A DNA stretch of 64,000 nucleotides. It comes from Haberlea rhodopensis (taxonomy: Eukaryota; Streptophyta; Magnoliopsida; Lamiales; Gesneriaceae). Every line of letters starts with the position of its first letter. Position 1 is the first letter of the stretch. The stretch lies in assembly GCA_907163345.1 (NCBI GenBank), contig CAJQUN010000473.1, positions 248,001 to 312,000 on the forward strand, written 5' to 3'. The position numbers and the translations under genes are program-made. The notes under the pieces are model-generated. The model ran no database searches and was not told the DNA's origin. It saw nothing but the letters and a program-made list of their open reading frames with translations. This document shows, one piece after another, positions 48,201 to 60,902 of this stretch.

Positions 48201-49203
48201 TTTCCTAGTGTTGTATGTAGATGACATACTTCTTATTGGAAATGATATCCCTGCCTTGCAATCTGTAAAGATTTGGCTAGGGAACTGCTTTTCGATGAAA
48301 GACTTAGGAGAAGCCACCTATGTATTAGGAATCAAGATCTATAGAGACAGATCGAGAAGGCTTCTTGGTCTAAGTCAAAGTACATACATAGACAAGGTGC
48401 TTAAAAGGTTAAGTATGCAAGAATCAAAGAAAGGATTCGTGCCTATGACGCATGGCATTTATCTCTTGAAGGAACAGTGTCCTTCAACACCAGATGAGAG
48501 ACAACGCATGAGTAAGATTCCATATGCATCAGCCATTGGATCTATCATGTATGCCATGATATGTACTCGTCCCGATGTATCGTATGCTTTGAGCATGACG
48601 AGCAGATATCAAGTTGATCCAGGTGAAGGTCACTGGATTGCTGTCAAGAACATCCTAAAGTACTTGAGAAGGACTAAGGATACATTCTTGATTTATGGAG
48701 GTGAGGAAGAGCTCAATGTAATGGGTTACACTGATGCAAGCTTCCAAACCGACAAAGATGATTTTCGATCGCAATCTGGATATGTGTATTGCCTAAATGG
48801 AGGTGCTGTGAGCTGGAAGAGTTCAAAGCAAGAAACAGTAGCCGATTCTACAACGGAAGCTGAGTATACTGCTGCCTCGGATGCAGCAAAGGAAGCGGTT
48901 TGGATGAGGAAGTTCATTTCTGAACTTGGAGTGGTGCCTAGCATTAAAGATCCGATAGAACTCTATTGTGACAACAATGGAGCGATCGCATTGGCTAAGG
49001 AACCAAGATCTCACCAAAGATCCAAGCACATACTTAGGCGTTTCCATTTCATTCGAGAAATCATTGAAATGGGAGATGTTAAAATATGCAAAGTACCAAC
49101 AGATGATAATGTATCTGACCGCTTGACGAAGTCACTGTCACAGCAGAAGCATGATCGTCATACTAGATCTCTAGGCATTAGGTATATGTCTGAGTGGTCT
49201 TAG
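45243..49203 (+). pseudogene. Copia gag-pol (Gag, protease, integrase, RT, RNase H), three lesions
   Basis: Starts at ATG 45243. Gag with one zinc knuckle (CFHCGETGHWKRNC, about 46008-46049); protease with LDTGC (about 46144-46158); integrase zinc region (HCRLGH...CESCLMGK) and core with HSDVCGP; RT with YVDD (about 48211-48222); RNase H with YTDAS and TEAEY, ending near 49203. Lesions: TGA at 46929 in the integrase core, where the family has Gly in the SDRGGE motif; TAG at 47679 after EKWQ; and a net frame change near 48109 within RT (SRSWN), after which the frame moves by one. All other reading is continuous, so decay is recent, in line with about 99% LTR identity. Predicted product if unbroken about 1320 aa, usual for plant Copia. 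Confidence 0.94.
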
Positions 49204-49218
49204 TGCAAGTGAGAGATT

Positions 49219-50738
49219 TGTTGGGATATGCCCTAAGACAAATCATTAGATGATTGTTTTGACGTACAATGTTTATGATTTTATGAATGTCAATTCATTA
49301 TTATATATTATTCTTTTAACTGTGCAATGTAAATTAATATATATGTTAATGTCCTTAGAATAATATTGTATTATTCTTAAAGATGTCCCTAGTCAAGTAT
49401 TATCATGAATAGGGATAATGATAATACGTAGAGACTAGTATGTGTTGATCGATGAATTGTTCATTGATATGAGATATCAAATCAACATATGGGTACATGT
49501 TAGAGAACGATGTACTGGACAGACCCACCATAAGAATGCAACATGGATAGTTATACGATCGTCATATGCAATTCTCATAGTGATAATAATGTATGTAATC
49601 CTTACGACTTGTGATCATCAGAGATCCCAACATAAGGAGTTATGTATCTTGATATCGTCAAATGTTACCTGTAACAGGGTAATCTATAAAGGCGACTATT
49701 GGATACACTACGAATTATGTAGAGGGATGTTGACTGATCGAGATAGGATTTGTCCCTCCTATATAACAGGAGATGTGTTTGGCCCTTGATCAAGTGAGAA
49801 CTAAAATGCATGGCCATGCTCGAATGAGTCGATATGAGATATCGAGCTTATTCGTTTATTCTAGTTCTACTTGGGGATCAAGAAATAGAGATTGAATACG
49901 AGTATGACTATTCCATGACTCGTGTTCAATCTAAACACAAAGGACAAAGTGATTAAGTTACATGGTTAATATTATCACAAGTTCTAAAGGTTATGTCGAG
50001 TCATTGACATTCTTGTAATTTGGGTAGCCTCGATGTGTTGCTAGACACCGCTCTTAGCTTGTAACGTAAAATGAGATTTTATGTCACTGCCAACATTACA
50101 AGATCCTATCGGGTCACACAAAAGATTAAATCGATAAGGGAAATTAAATTCATTGGATGAATTAATTATTTAAGAAGAGTCTTAATTAAGTGATTAAAAG
50201 GTTTTAATTAAATCATGGGTTTGGGCCCATAAAACTTTAAGAAAGTCTTGAACCTTAATTAAAAGCCTTATAATATAAATACTAGATTTTGATTAATGGT
50301 TAATCATACTTTTCATATCATACCTTGATATCAAAAATTAACCTAGCCACCTTAAACCTAACTCCTCTCGGCCGACTCTCAAGAACCGAACATCACCGCC
50401 GCCGAGCCGCCGTGTGGTGTTCATCTTGATTGTCCGTCGTTGAACGGTTTTGAACCGAGAGTTTAGTTTTGGTTCAAGAATAAGTCTAGCAACTTGTTCT
50501 TGAACATCCCTTTCGATTTGATCGTGTGGATACCGTTGAGGCAAAGCTAGACAAGTTTTGCTAGTGACTCGGAGGAGGCGTTGGACGTGGTGCAGCTCCG
50601 TGGAATCGGCTCAAACACGCTACAAGGGTGAGACCTTCGTATTCCTTTATCCGATATGAAATCCTATGTATAGATCCATTGTTCTAGTAATCCATAAATT
50701 TTATTCCGCTGCGTAGTATGCTCTAAGGATTACTTACA
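49219..50738 (+). repeat. Copia 3' LTR
   Basis: 1520 bp, matching 42053-43573. The preceding purine-rich AAGTGAGAGATT (49207-49218) is a weak polypurine tract. Confidence 0.94.
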
Positions 50739-51197
50739 GCATGCAATTAAGGGTAGAATTGCTAATGATATGAGAGTCATTGGTGTATTATGTGGGTGTT
50801 GAAACCCACTTATGTTGTCTTATGTGTGGTGTCTTCCCTGGCTGGGAATTTACTTAGTGTTGCTGTATTCTGTTGAGTATATGTTTTCCCTGGCCGAGAA
50901 CTATATTATGTGATGTGCTTTTATTTCGGGATGGCTCTATTTATGGGGAGACTCTGCCCAAATTTTTATAAAAATCCACAACGTAAAAAGTGGTGTATTG
51001 GGGATGGAAATGGGCGAAATCTATGAGTCTATTTGTTGGTAGAGATGATCTTAATGTTGAGTATTAAAGAAAATTTTGTAATTGCCATTCAATGGTAAAG
51101 CATCATCTGAGTTTCCCGATTGATTTTTATTGAAAGCATGTGCCACACATAGTGGTTAATACACTAATCAAGGGTTAAGGGCTAGGGGGTCCTTACA
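50739..51197 (+). repeat. B0 LTR fragment, third piece with the true right end
   Basis: Corresponds to about 15964-16398 of the B1 LTR, diverged, ending GGGTCCTTACA. Followed by AAGAT, the copy of the target at 13750-13754. Confidence 0.9.
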
Positions 51198-51202
51198 AAG
51201 AT

Positions 51203-53150
51203 GAGATTGACGACAGCTCCCATTCTTACTATCCCTTCTGATACAGGTGGTTATGTTGTGTATATTGACGCTTCTTTTCATGGTTTGGGTTGTGTATTGA
51301 TGCAACACAGGCTTGTGATTGCATACGCTTCAAGACAATTGAAGCCTCATGAGCTGAAATACCCTGTATATGATTTGGAACTTGCGGCCATTGTATTCGC
51401 CCTTAAAATCTGGAGGCATTATCTATGCGGTGAGACGTTTGATATTTATACTGATCATAAAAGTTTGAAGTATTTATTCACACAGGCTGAGTTGAATATG
51501 AGACAGAGGCGATGGATAGATCTATTGAAAGATTATGATTGTGAAATTAGATATCACCCAGGCCACTCCAATTCTATTGCGGATGCATTGAGTAGACAAG
51601 TTTGTCAGAAGGCAGTTATTTCTTGTCAGATGTCTATTTTGATTGTTGACTGTTGTACCTCTGGGTATAACTTTGATATATCTCGTAGCCCTGTTAGAGT
51701 ATATACTATACAGGTTGAACCATAGTTGATTGCTCGTATCTGAGAGACACAGAAATCTGATCCTGAGATTCAGAGGTGGAGACGATTGGTGACAGAGGGA
51801 CACATATCTGGTTTTCATATTGCTGAGGATGACACTCTTCGATTACATATGAGATTAGTGGTTCCTGATGATTCTGATTTGAGGGGTGAAATATTACAGC
51901 AAGCACATTGCAGTCGTTTCAGTATTCATCCTGGAGGTAAAAAGATGTACCATGATCTTCGTACTCATTATTGGTGGAAAAGAATGAAGACTGACGTTGT
52001 TAAATTCGTGAAAAGATGTTTAACATGTCAACAGGTGAAAGCACAAAAATTAAAGCCTGGAGGCTTAATGCAGAGTCTTGATGTGCCAGAGTGGAAATGG
52101 GAGCACATAACGATGGATTTCGTTACTCATTTACCACGTACCCCAAGGGGACATGATGCAGTTTGGGTCATTGTAGATAGACTGACAAAGACAGCACATT
52201 TTATACCCTACAGCAGGATATTCAAATTGGACAAGATGGTGGAAATTTATATCCGGGAGATACTAAGATTACATGGTGTTCCAAAGTCAATAGTTTCAGA
52301 TCGTGACCCTCGATTTGCTTCTGGTTTTTGGCAAGAATTCCAAGATGCTATGGGAACTTGATTGAGGATGAGTACTGCATATCATCCACAGACCGATGGG
52401 CAGTCTGAACGCACTATCCAAATTTTAGAAGATTTGTTGAGAGCTTGTGTAATGGATTTCAGTCCTAATTGGCATGAATCTCTACCGTTAGCGGAATTTT
52501 CATATAACAACAGTTATCAATCTAGTATTGGCATAGCTCCATTTGAGGCATTGTATGGGAGAACGTGTCGATCGCCTTTATATTGGGATACTATTTCTGA
52601 TGCTAGTATAGTGGGCTGTGATATATTAAGAGAAGCAGAAGAAAAGGTACAGATTATCCGACAGAGAATAAAAACGGCACAAGACAGACAAATATGTTAT
52701 GCAAATCGGAGACATAGACCGTTGGAATTTTCTGTTGGAGATCGAGTATTTTTAAAAGTTTCGCCATTCAGAGGTGTGGTACGGACTGGAAAAAGAGGAA
52801 AATTGTCACCCAGGTATATTGGACCGTATGAAATCCAGGAACGGATTGGTACGTTAGCATACAAATTAGCACTGCCACCTGCTTTGTCAAAAATGTATGA
52901 TGTTTTCCATGTTTCAATGCTACTAAAATATGAACCAGATAAATCACATGTATTACAGACCAAAGAAATTGAACTTGATCCGGATATGACATATGTAGAA
53001 AGGCCTATCGGTATTCTTGATAGGGCAGAGAGAAAGTTGAGAAGTAAAATTATTCCGATGGTTAAGGTACAATGGCACAGACGAGGGGTTGAAGAGGCTA
53101 CATGGGAAACAGAAAAGCAAATGCGTCAGTTATACTCTGAGATATTTTGA
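51203..53150 (+). pseudogene. Element A pol, last part (RNase H, integrase, chromodomain), broken
   Basis: Continues the frame of 11128-13754 after B0. RNase H with [15 protein letters not shown] and ADALSR; integrase with [30 protein letters not shown] and HPQTDGQSERT; chromodomain ending EEATWETE.. near 53140. In-frame stops: TAG at 51723, TGA at about 51741 and TGA at 52359 (where relatives have Arg, a CGA to TGA change). Otherwise continuous to the natural stop at 53148. Confidence 0.92.
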
Positions 53151-53200
53151 TGGTATGTTCTTTTGTATAAATAGATGGTTGTGTGAGTTAATACACTTGA

Positions 53201-53235
53201 ATTTCGAGGACAAAATTTTATAAGGGGGAGAGAAC
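53201..53235 (+). promoter_or_regulatory. Polypurine tract of element A
   Basis: TTTCGAGGACAAAATTTT then AAGGGGGAGAGAAC directly before the 3' LTR. Confidence 0.85.
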
Positions 53236-55182
53236 TGTAACACCCATAAAGAATTAGAAGGTAAATAAGAAAAGATTAAGAAAAGTAATTAAGAACTAAA
53301 AAGTTGTTAAGAAAAGAGTAAAAAACGAAAATAAAAAAAATAAAATAAAATTAGAAAGGAAAAGAAATTAAATACTTCTCAACAATTGTTTGAAGTTTGA
53401 CTAGAATTGGATGGTGAGCCATAAGATGAGACACGTAGGTTCTTTCAATTCCCTACAACACAACTTGGTTAAATTTAATTGCCTTCCAAAAGAACATACC
53501 AACAGCGTGTGAAAAAGAGGGGAATTCCTTCGAAATTCCAAATTTTCAAGCCTCCAATTTTTGTCTTGTGTTTGGGTATTTCAACACTATTTAAGGGTTG
53601 CTTGTTTCTCGCTGTATCAAAGTAAGATTATTGAGTTTCATACTGATTAAATTTAGAATTGAGTAAATATGGCTTCTTGGGTTGTTTACTTTAAGACTTA
53701 ACTTTGAAATTCTACTTATGTATCATTTTATTATTAAGGAGCAAAATTTGAAAGTAGTAAGAATTCTTGGCTTGTGGAGAAGGATTGTTTGTACAGGGTT
53801 ATAAGTAAATATTAATACATTAGAACTTTTGTGCTTTAAATTGTTGAGTACGTTTCATTGTAAATATTGATATAATTTGTTTTGTAACATTTCTTGTTGG
53901 ATTTAGATTTAAATGTTAAAATCATGTAATTGTCAAATTCCTACAGAACATAGTAAATAGTTGTGATGAAATAGGAGAGGTATTTTGCTTGACTTTCTAA
54001 GAACTAGAAAGGTGAAAATATGTTGAGTGTCATGATGTTTGGTTATTACATTTATATTACGTATGAATTGAGGAAAAAAAAAGGGTGAGCCATGATAATC
54101 ACAATAGTTGTGTCTGTAGTTGCTCATTTATCAAATTCTTGAATAAATATAAGTTTTTTTTCTAAATTTCATGGACTTATGAAAGTTTAAAATATTGAAA
54201 GTGATGTTGTGATCAGATAGTTGCAGCAAAGGTCAGTTGGACAATTAACTACTATAATTCTTTGTGTTTCAACTATTTAGGTATGTTCTGTCTTAATAAG
54301 TCCAGGATTTGGGTCAGTGGATGAAATTTCTGGTCCTGATATCATATATTAGATGATATGGACTGACGAGTCCTGTATATAGGCCAGTGGATGACATATC
54401 TGGTCTGATAATCGTGAATGCATTGCGATGCATTTCACATATAGATGATGAGATGATATGATGTAATATTGGACATCATGTTTATATTATATTATTGTTG
54501 TCTTGTTTGACATGATTAGTTCCGAGGAAACGGAACAATGCATTATTATTTGTTAAACTGTTGAGTTATATTGATGAGATGTTTACGATCTGTAAAATTT
54601 CTGTTTGTATGTTGGTAAGAACGTACTGGGCATTAGCTCACCATTTTATGGGTTTTGTTTTTCAGGTGACATGACTGGTACTAGTGGACGGGGTCAGAGT
54701 TAGACTGATGACGGGATATAGGGTAGAGCCCACTAGTTTTTTTTAGTGTTTGATATTACTGAAGAATATACTTTTGATGTCCAATAGGTCTAAGAGATTA
54801 TATGTTTATGTTTATGGTTTAAGAGATTATATGTTTATGTTTATGTGACATTGATTAGCATCTCGATAAGGTTTGTCAAATTTTATTTATGATGGAAAGT
54901 ATTTACTTTGGCCATAGTGGGCCTGTCATCATTTGCTTAGGAATTGTGATATTTGATTCTGATATTTATAGTCGAGATGCTGTCTATTTGTTGTTTGATT
55001 TACGGCTCAAATATATTTATACATCATCAAGTGGTGAGTCTTAGTTTTAGGAGGGCCCAGTGTGTCTGGTTAATATGTGTTTAAAAAAAAAAAATTTAGC
55101 CGGAATATTATTGATTGATTATTGATCGCGATTAAATGTATTAATTGCATGGTAATGTGAGGTTAAATCGCGGGGCCCTACA
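53236..55182 (+). repeat. Element A 3' LTR
   Basis: 1947 bp, TGTAACACCC to GGGGCCCTACA. It lacks about 200 bp present at 949-1150 of the 5' LTR (junction near 54299) and otherwise shows about 2% difference by eye. It also shows the empty site of E (GTCATCATTTGC, near 54925). Confidence 0.94.
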
Positions 55183-58100
55183 AGGACGGCACCACAGAGA
55201 CAGCAGTTTGCACCTCGACCACAGGGAGGTCAGGCGGCAGGACCGCCGCAGGGTCAAGTATATGCGCTGACTCGAGAGCAGGAAGAGGCAGCTCCGGAGG
55301 AAGTGATTGCTGGTACGTGCTACTTACTTACGTACCCTGCATTTATTTTGGTAGATACATGTGCTTCTCATTCTTTCATATCTTCTGCTTTTGTGGAGAA
55401 ACACCATCTATGCTCGTCTCCGTTGATCACGCCTCTTATGGTCTCGACACCCACGGGAAAGCATGTGATTGCGGATCGTCTGTTATCTGATTGCCTCATT
55501 TATTTTGAGGGCAATGATCTGAGGGCTGATTTGATTTTGTTGGATATGGCAGATTTTGACTGTATTGTCGGTATTGATGTGTTGAGCATATACCAGGCCA
55601 TGGTTGATTGCCGACAGAAGATGGTGCGTTTTCTGTCTGATCAGGGGTTTCAGTGGACCTTCTATGGGGACGGCTCTCGTCCAAGGATTCCATTGATTTC
55701 GGCAGTTAAAATGTCGCGGTTGTTAGAACGCGGTCACACATGCTATCTTATTTATGCCGTGGACGTATCAGAGGAAATGGAAGAGTTGAGAATCGAGGAT
55801 ATACCAGTAGTTGCGGAATTCACCGATGTGTTTTCGAATGAGATTCCAGGATTTCCGCCGATCAGAGACGTTGAGTTTGAGATTGAATTACTGCCAGGGA
55901 CATCTGTTGTTTCCCGTGCCCCTTATAGGATGGCACCGGCAGAGCTGATGGAGCTGAAAGTGCAGTTGCAGGAGCTCCTTGACAAAGGAAACATTCGCCT
56001 TAGTGTATCACCATGGGGTGCACCAGTCTTATTCGTAAAGAAAAAGGATGGTTCAATGCGTTTATGCATTGATTCCCGTCAATTGAATAAAGTGACGATT
56101 AAAAACAAGTACCCCCTTCCGAAGATTGATGACTTATTTGATCAGCTTCAGGGCACAGAGCTTTACTCGAAGATTGACTTGAGATCAGGCTATCACCAGA
56201 TACGAGTTAGAGCTGATGACGTTCAAAAGACAGCCTTTCGAACTCGGTATGGGCACTACGAGTTCTTAGTGATGCCATTCGGGGTGACGAATGCCCCTGC
56301 AATATTTATGAGCCTGATGAACAGAATATTTCAGAAGTATCTTGATCAGTTCGTGATCATGTTTATTGATGACATTCTGGTTTATTCAAGAAATAGGGAG
56401 GAGCATGCTGATCACTTGAGGACGGTCCTACAGATCCCGAGGGATCATCAGTTGTACGCCAAGCTCAGCAAGTGTGAGTGTTGGATTAGCAGTGTAGCGT
56501 TCTTGGGTCATATTATCTCTCAAGAGGGGATATCAGTAGATCCCAGGAAGATAGAGGCAGTTATAGATTGGTCTGCGCCTACTACAGACCCTGAGATCCG
56601 AAGTTTTCTTGGTTTGGCCGGGTATTATCGACCCTTTGTCGAAGGGTTTTCAAAGATTGCCAAGCGATTGACTCAGCTAACTCAGAAGGGAGTTCCATTC
56701 TTTTGGTCGGAAGCTTGTGAGCAGAGCTTCCAGGAGTTGAAGCACAGATTGACTTCAGCGCCAGTATTGGTGATTCCCAAGGAGAACAAGGGGTTCACTC
56801 TCTATACAGACGCATCGCTTCAGGGTCTAGGATGCATGCTGATGCAGGATAAGCACGTTGTGGCTTACGCTTCGAGACAATTGAAGCCACACGAGACAAG
56901 GTATCCAGTCCATGATTTGGAGCTAGCAGCTATAGTGTTTGCCTTGAAGATATGGCGACACTACTTATACGGTACCTCATTCACAATCTTCACTGATCAC
57001 AAGAGCCTGAAGTTCTTGTTTACACAGGCTGAGCTGAATATGAGACAGAGGAGATGGATGGACCTACTGAAGGATTATGATTGTGAGATCGAATACCATC
57101 CGGGAAGGGCAAATTTGACAGCCGACGCTTTGAGTCGGAAAGTGAAGAACACAGCAGAGGACGTCATGTGTTTGTCAGCTATGATGACTTCCTACTGTCA
57201 GTTGGGTTTTGATTATGATGTGTCTGCTTCACCGGTACAGGTATTGACCTTATTAGCTGAGCCGGTTATTTATGAACACATCCGGAAGGCTCAGGGGGCA
57301 GACGAAGAGGTCCAGAGATGGTTGTCATTGGTTCGTCTTGGTCAGTCGTCGAAGTTCAGGACGGCTGAGGATTGTTCCTTGAGACTGGGTGACAGATGGG
57401 TGGTCCCGAATGCGCCTGAGTTGCGTCGGGGAATATTATAGGAGCCCATTGCAGCAGGATGAGTATCCACCCGGGCGGGAAGAAAATGTACAAAGATTTA
57501 TGTAGCCAGTTCTGGTGGAGACGAATGAAACAAGATGTCACCACATTCGTCAAGAGATGTCTGATTTGTCAGCAAGTGAAGGCTGAGAGGCAGAGGCCTG
57601 GTGGTGAGCTTAGAAGTTTGGAGATACCAGAATGGAAGTGGGAGCACGTATCCATGGACTTCGTGACCCACTTACCCAGGACTGTTTCGGGTTTTGATGC
57701 CATCTGGGTAGTCGTAGACAGATTAACTAAAGTGGCTCACTTCATTCCCTATGGTATGACCTTCACGTACTTGAAGATGGCTCAGTTATATGTCAGAGAT
57801 GTAGTGAGACTGCATGGGATCCCTGTTTCGATTGTGTCTGATCGAGATCCGCGGTTTACATCTCACTTTGGGAAGGTCTTCAGTCAGCTCTGGGTACAGA
57901 ATTGAGGTTGAGCACAGCATACCATCCCCAAACGGACGGACAGACCGAGCGTACCATACAGACGCTCGAAGATATGTTACGGGCTTGTGTGTTGGAGTCA
58001 CCTTTGGTAGAATTTTCTTATAATATTAGCTACCAGGCAAGCATACAGATGGCTCCTTTTGAGGCTCTCTATGGTAGACGTTGTAGGTCGCCTTTATGTT

Positions 58101-58673
58101 GGGACGACGTGGACCGGAAATCGGTCGGAGGACCAGAGTTGGTCCAAGAAATGAAAGAAAAGGTAAAGGTAATCAGAAGGAAAATGAAAGCAGCTCAGGA
58201 CAGACAGGCAGCGTATGCTAATCAACGGCATCGGCCATTAGAGTTTCAGTTGGGCGACAGGGTCTTTGAAGATCTCACCTTTCAGAGGTGTAGTATGTTT
58301 TGGAATGCGGGGGAAGTTATCCCCGAGATATGTTGGGCCTTACGAGATCTTACAGCGTATTGGTACTATGGCATACCGGTTGGCTTTACCGCCCTCTCTG
58401 TCCGGCATACATGACGTATTTCATGTATCTATGTTGCGGAAGTACGAGCCAGACCCTTCTCATGTGTTGCAACCTACCGAGGTTCAGATAGAGTCCGATG
58501 TTTCCTATGTGGAGCGGCTTGTCAGGATTCTGGATCGGGCATATCGCAGACTACGAAACAAAGTTATTCCTATGGTCAAAGTTCAGTGGGATCGTAGGGG
58601 TGTCGAAGAGGCCACGTGGGAGACGGAGCGACACATGGTGCAGCACTATCCAGAACTATTTTCTGGTATGTGA
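55183..58673 (+). pseudogene. Element F gag-pol, 3' part (protease to chromodomain), broken
   Basis: The frame is open from 55183 (Gag-protease linker, interrupted upstream by A) to TAG 57439. Protease motif is VDTCAS, so the catalytic Gly of D-T-G is Cys. RT with FIDD (about 56367-56378) and RNase H with YTDAS are readable. Lesions: TAG plus a 1-bp loss near 57440, a 1-bp loss near 57867 (integrase, HFWEG region), an in-frame loss of about eight codons near 57994, and a 2-bp loss near 58267. Integrase zinc site, SDRDPRF and the chromodomain ending HYPELFSGM are visible in the separate frames. Closest to C in wording. The Gag half lies left of the window. Confidence 0.92.
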
Positions 58674-58707
58674 TTTATGTTTTATTTTGATTTGGGTAAG
58701 TGTATGC

Positions 58708-58744
58708 TGATTTCGAGGACGAAATCTTATAAGTAGGGGAGTAT
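58708..58744 (+). promoter_or_regulatory. Polypurine tract and GAGGACGAAAT box of element F
   Basis: TTTCGAGGACGAAATCTT then AAGTAGGGGAGTAT directly before the LTR, identical in layout to E. Confidence 0.86.
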
Positions 58745-59695
58745 TGTGATATCCCCGAAATGATTATGTGCTTTTAAACATTAATTATGTTATGAAGATT
58801 ATGGTATTAATTCATTGGGTAGAATTAATAATATTGGGGAAATGCGTTTCAGGGTGCATGTGTTATATGTTGGGAATTAGGGTTATGGCATGATTATTTG
58901 GGGTGGATGTTGTTTGTTTTTGGTGAAGCATGTTTAATTGGAATTTGAAGTATTTTATTGATTAAATACTATAAAATATCATGTGAGGATATTTTAATAC
59001 ATCATGCAAAATACCGGGACCAAAACATAAACATAACATAACCCACCACCCAACCACCCCCTACCAACCCATACCCATCTCTGCAACTGCTGAACCCATA
59101 CCTCACTTTTCCACTCTTCCACTCCACCTTCCCATCTCAGAAACTCCCCCTCTTTCACCCAAAAAAATCGTCCAACAGCTGCTAAGCAAGTAGGAGGAGA
59201 GATTTGATGATTTATTGACCAAATTCTTGCAAGAAAAGAAGAGCAAAAGTGGTAAGGAACCATATCCTGTTTTTGGTTGAGTTTTGGTTGAGTTTAGATA
59301 AGTTGTTGTGTAAAAAATGGCATGTAAGTGTAGGTTGGGATGAACCTTCGAGTTAAGTACTTGCATGGTGTTTTTATAAAGTTCCTAGCATGTTTGTTTG
59401 AGCATGATTTACGTTTATGGTGGTATAATTGTTGGCTTGAAAGTAGGTGCTCGAAAATCTGGGTATGAATTATGATACCCTGTTTTCAGAAAGCTTGGGT
59501 GAGTACTGATGTAGTTGGGCGATTTTGATGCATGTGGGTTTAAGTTTGGGAAGAACTTTGTTTTGAATACATGCACGGTAGTACCTTGTAGCTCTTAGCA
59601 TGTTTGTTCAAGCATGTTGTATGTCTTATATGCTAGATTGGATGGTATGAAGATGGGTGTTCGAAAAATCTGGAGAAATCGCGCACACAGCGTGT

Positions 59696-59848
59696 GGCGA
59701 TCGATCGCTACAAACGCAGCGATCGGTCGCCGAAGGCCAGTAGCTAAAATTGAAGGCAGGCGATCGATCGCCATAAATGGAGCGATCGATCGCCTCGAGC
59801 CAGTGAAGTCTGGCGATCGATCGCCTCGATGCAGCGATCGATCGCCAG
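59696..59848. repeat. GATCGATC palindrome cluster in F LTR
   Basis: Six units of type GGCGATCGATCGCC (one GATCGGTC, some lacking one arm base) in about 150 bp, at the same relative position as in C and E, upstream (in sense) of the paired ACGT box. Confidence 0.88.
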
Positions 59849-60187
59849 CTGCTGAATAGTGGAAAATGATGTTTTTGTTGGATTTTTGATTTTGGTCTAT
59901 AAATTGGCATCTAATATTGTGTTGTACACTGGTGTAGAGCCTTCACAGATAGCCACACAACGCAGGGGATAGAGTCCTGCAACATACCGTATTTTGGAAA
60001 TGTACGTAAGCGACGTACGGGCACCCCAACGGTAACATGTATTATATGTTCATTATTTGACATACGATAAATGCGAGTTTGTGCATTATGAGTACGATAC
60101 ATGTTGTTATGCATTGTTGTTGCATATGTAGTGGAACATTTGGTGTGTATTCCACGAGTCACGGTTATCACAATGATGATTTTAATG

Positions 60188-60350
60188 CTTACCGCTATAT
60201 ACCGCTAAAAATGTGGAGCGAGGGGTATAGGTCGGCTTGCACATGGAGGCGAGGTTTACCATACGAAGCGAGGATAAAAATACCGCTTGTATGAAGAAGC
60301 GAGGGAGGGGAGGACCGCTTGTTCTAAAGTTATGAAGCGAGGGGCATTAA
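60188..60350 (+). repeat. AAGCG/CGCTT hairpins in F LTR
   Basis: At least two hairpins: ATACGAAGCG pairing with CGCTTGTAT, and GAAGCG pairing with CGCTTGTTC, with purine-rich AGG-type loops. Same position and type as in C (25543-25617) and the B1 internal repeats. Confidence 0.7.
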
Positions 60351-60902
60351 AATACACTGATGATAAACTGACTAAGGATTGAAGTAAAGATTTAAGAAGT
60401 AAAGATATGTCATGACATTTATTTAAAGAAGCCATAATATCATATATTTATTTGATTATGAGTTATGGTACAGGGACAACCAAAATGGGCGTTTTAAATG
60501 CATTGGAATTCAGGAAGTATCCTATACCTATGATTTTGATTTATGCATTTATGCTTTACATTCATATTATGTTGAATATGAACTATGATGTGCTAATGTG
60601 TTGGGGGTTGTCTTTGTAGGTGCTTTTGACATGGAGAACTAGGGTTGGGGTTGATACGCTGAGCTGTAAGGAGTGCTACAGGATTAGCAGAACAGAGATT
60701 CCTTTTGTATAGTTTCGACAAAGTGTAGAGTAAAGCTATAGTTAGTACCCTTTTGTTAGGAATATGTATAATTCCTTTTTGAACTTTTGGTACTGTAATC
60801 TCTTAAGCTCAGGATTATCAACAAAACCTAATACTCTGATTTATGAATGATTAGTTCTCTTAATTGCACCTTAGAATCTTGTTTAGATAACAGGGTCTTA
60901 CA

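Larger units (their letters stand above)
42053..50738 (+). mobile_element. Ty1/Copia element with near-intact structure, broken frame
   Basis: 8686 bp: LTR 42053-43573, PBS, 1.67-kb leader, gag-pol 45243-49203, LTR 49219-50738. Target duplication GCACG (42048-42052) and GCATG (50739-50743), differing by a CpG to TpG change. LTRs about 99.1% identical by eye (about 14 differences). Domain order protease-integrase-RT-RNase H makes it Copia; I cannot settle the lineage. Inserted in the B0 LTR. Confidence 0.94.
13755..51197 (+). mobile_element. B0: LTR of the B/D family inserted in element A, split by later insertions
   Basis: The target AAGAT is duplicated at 13750-13754 and 51198-51202, so the left end of the LTR at 13755 and the LTR end at 51197 (GGGTCCTTACA) bound one insertion. 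Between them, LTR sequence belonging to B0 is at 23213-23907, 41740-42052 and 50739-51197, interrupted by B1, C and the Copia element. These parts plus the first about 0.2-0.7 kb of 13755-16398 make up one LTR, so B0 is best read as a solo LTR. Some of B0 was lost at the right edge of C. Confidence 0.75.
1..55182 (+). mobile_element. Ty3/Gypsy element A (host of the nest; 5' end outside window)
   Basis: Element A is reconstructed from four separated pieces: 5' LTR (1-1773 and 10676-10932), first part of gag-pol (11128-13754), last part of pol (51203-53150) and 3' LTR (53236-55182). The pieces join exactly once E (TSD CATCA) and B0 (TSD AAGAT) are mentally removed. The LTRs run TGTAACACCC to GGGGCCCTACA. 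Divergence between the LTRs is about 2% by eye, plus a deletion of about 200 bp in the 3' LTR, so A is the older of the elements with two visible LTRs. The right flank (55183 onward) is gag-pol sequence of element F, so A sits inside F. The coding region has several stops and is dead. The protein resembles chromoviral Gypsy (Tekay-like) but is clearly more distant from C, E and F than those are from each other. Confidence 0.9.
58745..60902 (+). repeat. Element F 3' LTR
   Basis: 2158 bp, TGTGATATCCCCGAAATGATT to CAGGGTCTTACA. Possible TATA (ACTATAAAATATC, near 58970), splice-donor-like GTG|GTAAGG (59252), palindrome cluster (59696-59848), paired ACGT box (60002-60018) and AAGCG/CGCTT hairpins (60188-60350). 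The target duplication cannot be checked because the left end is outside. Confidence 0.92.
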
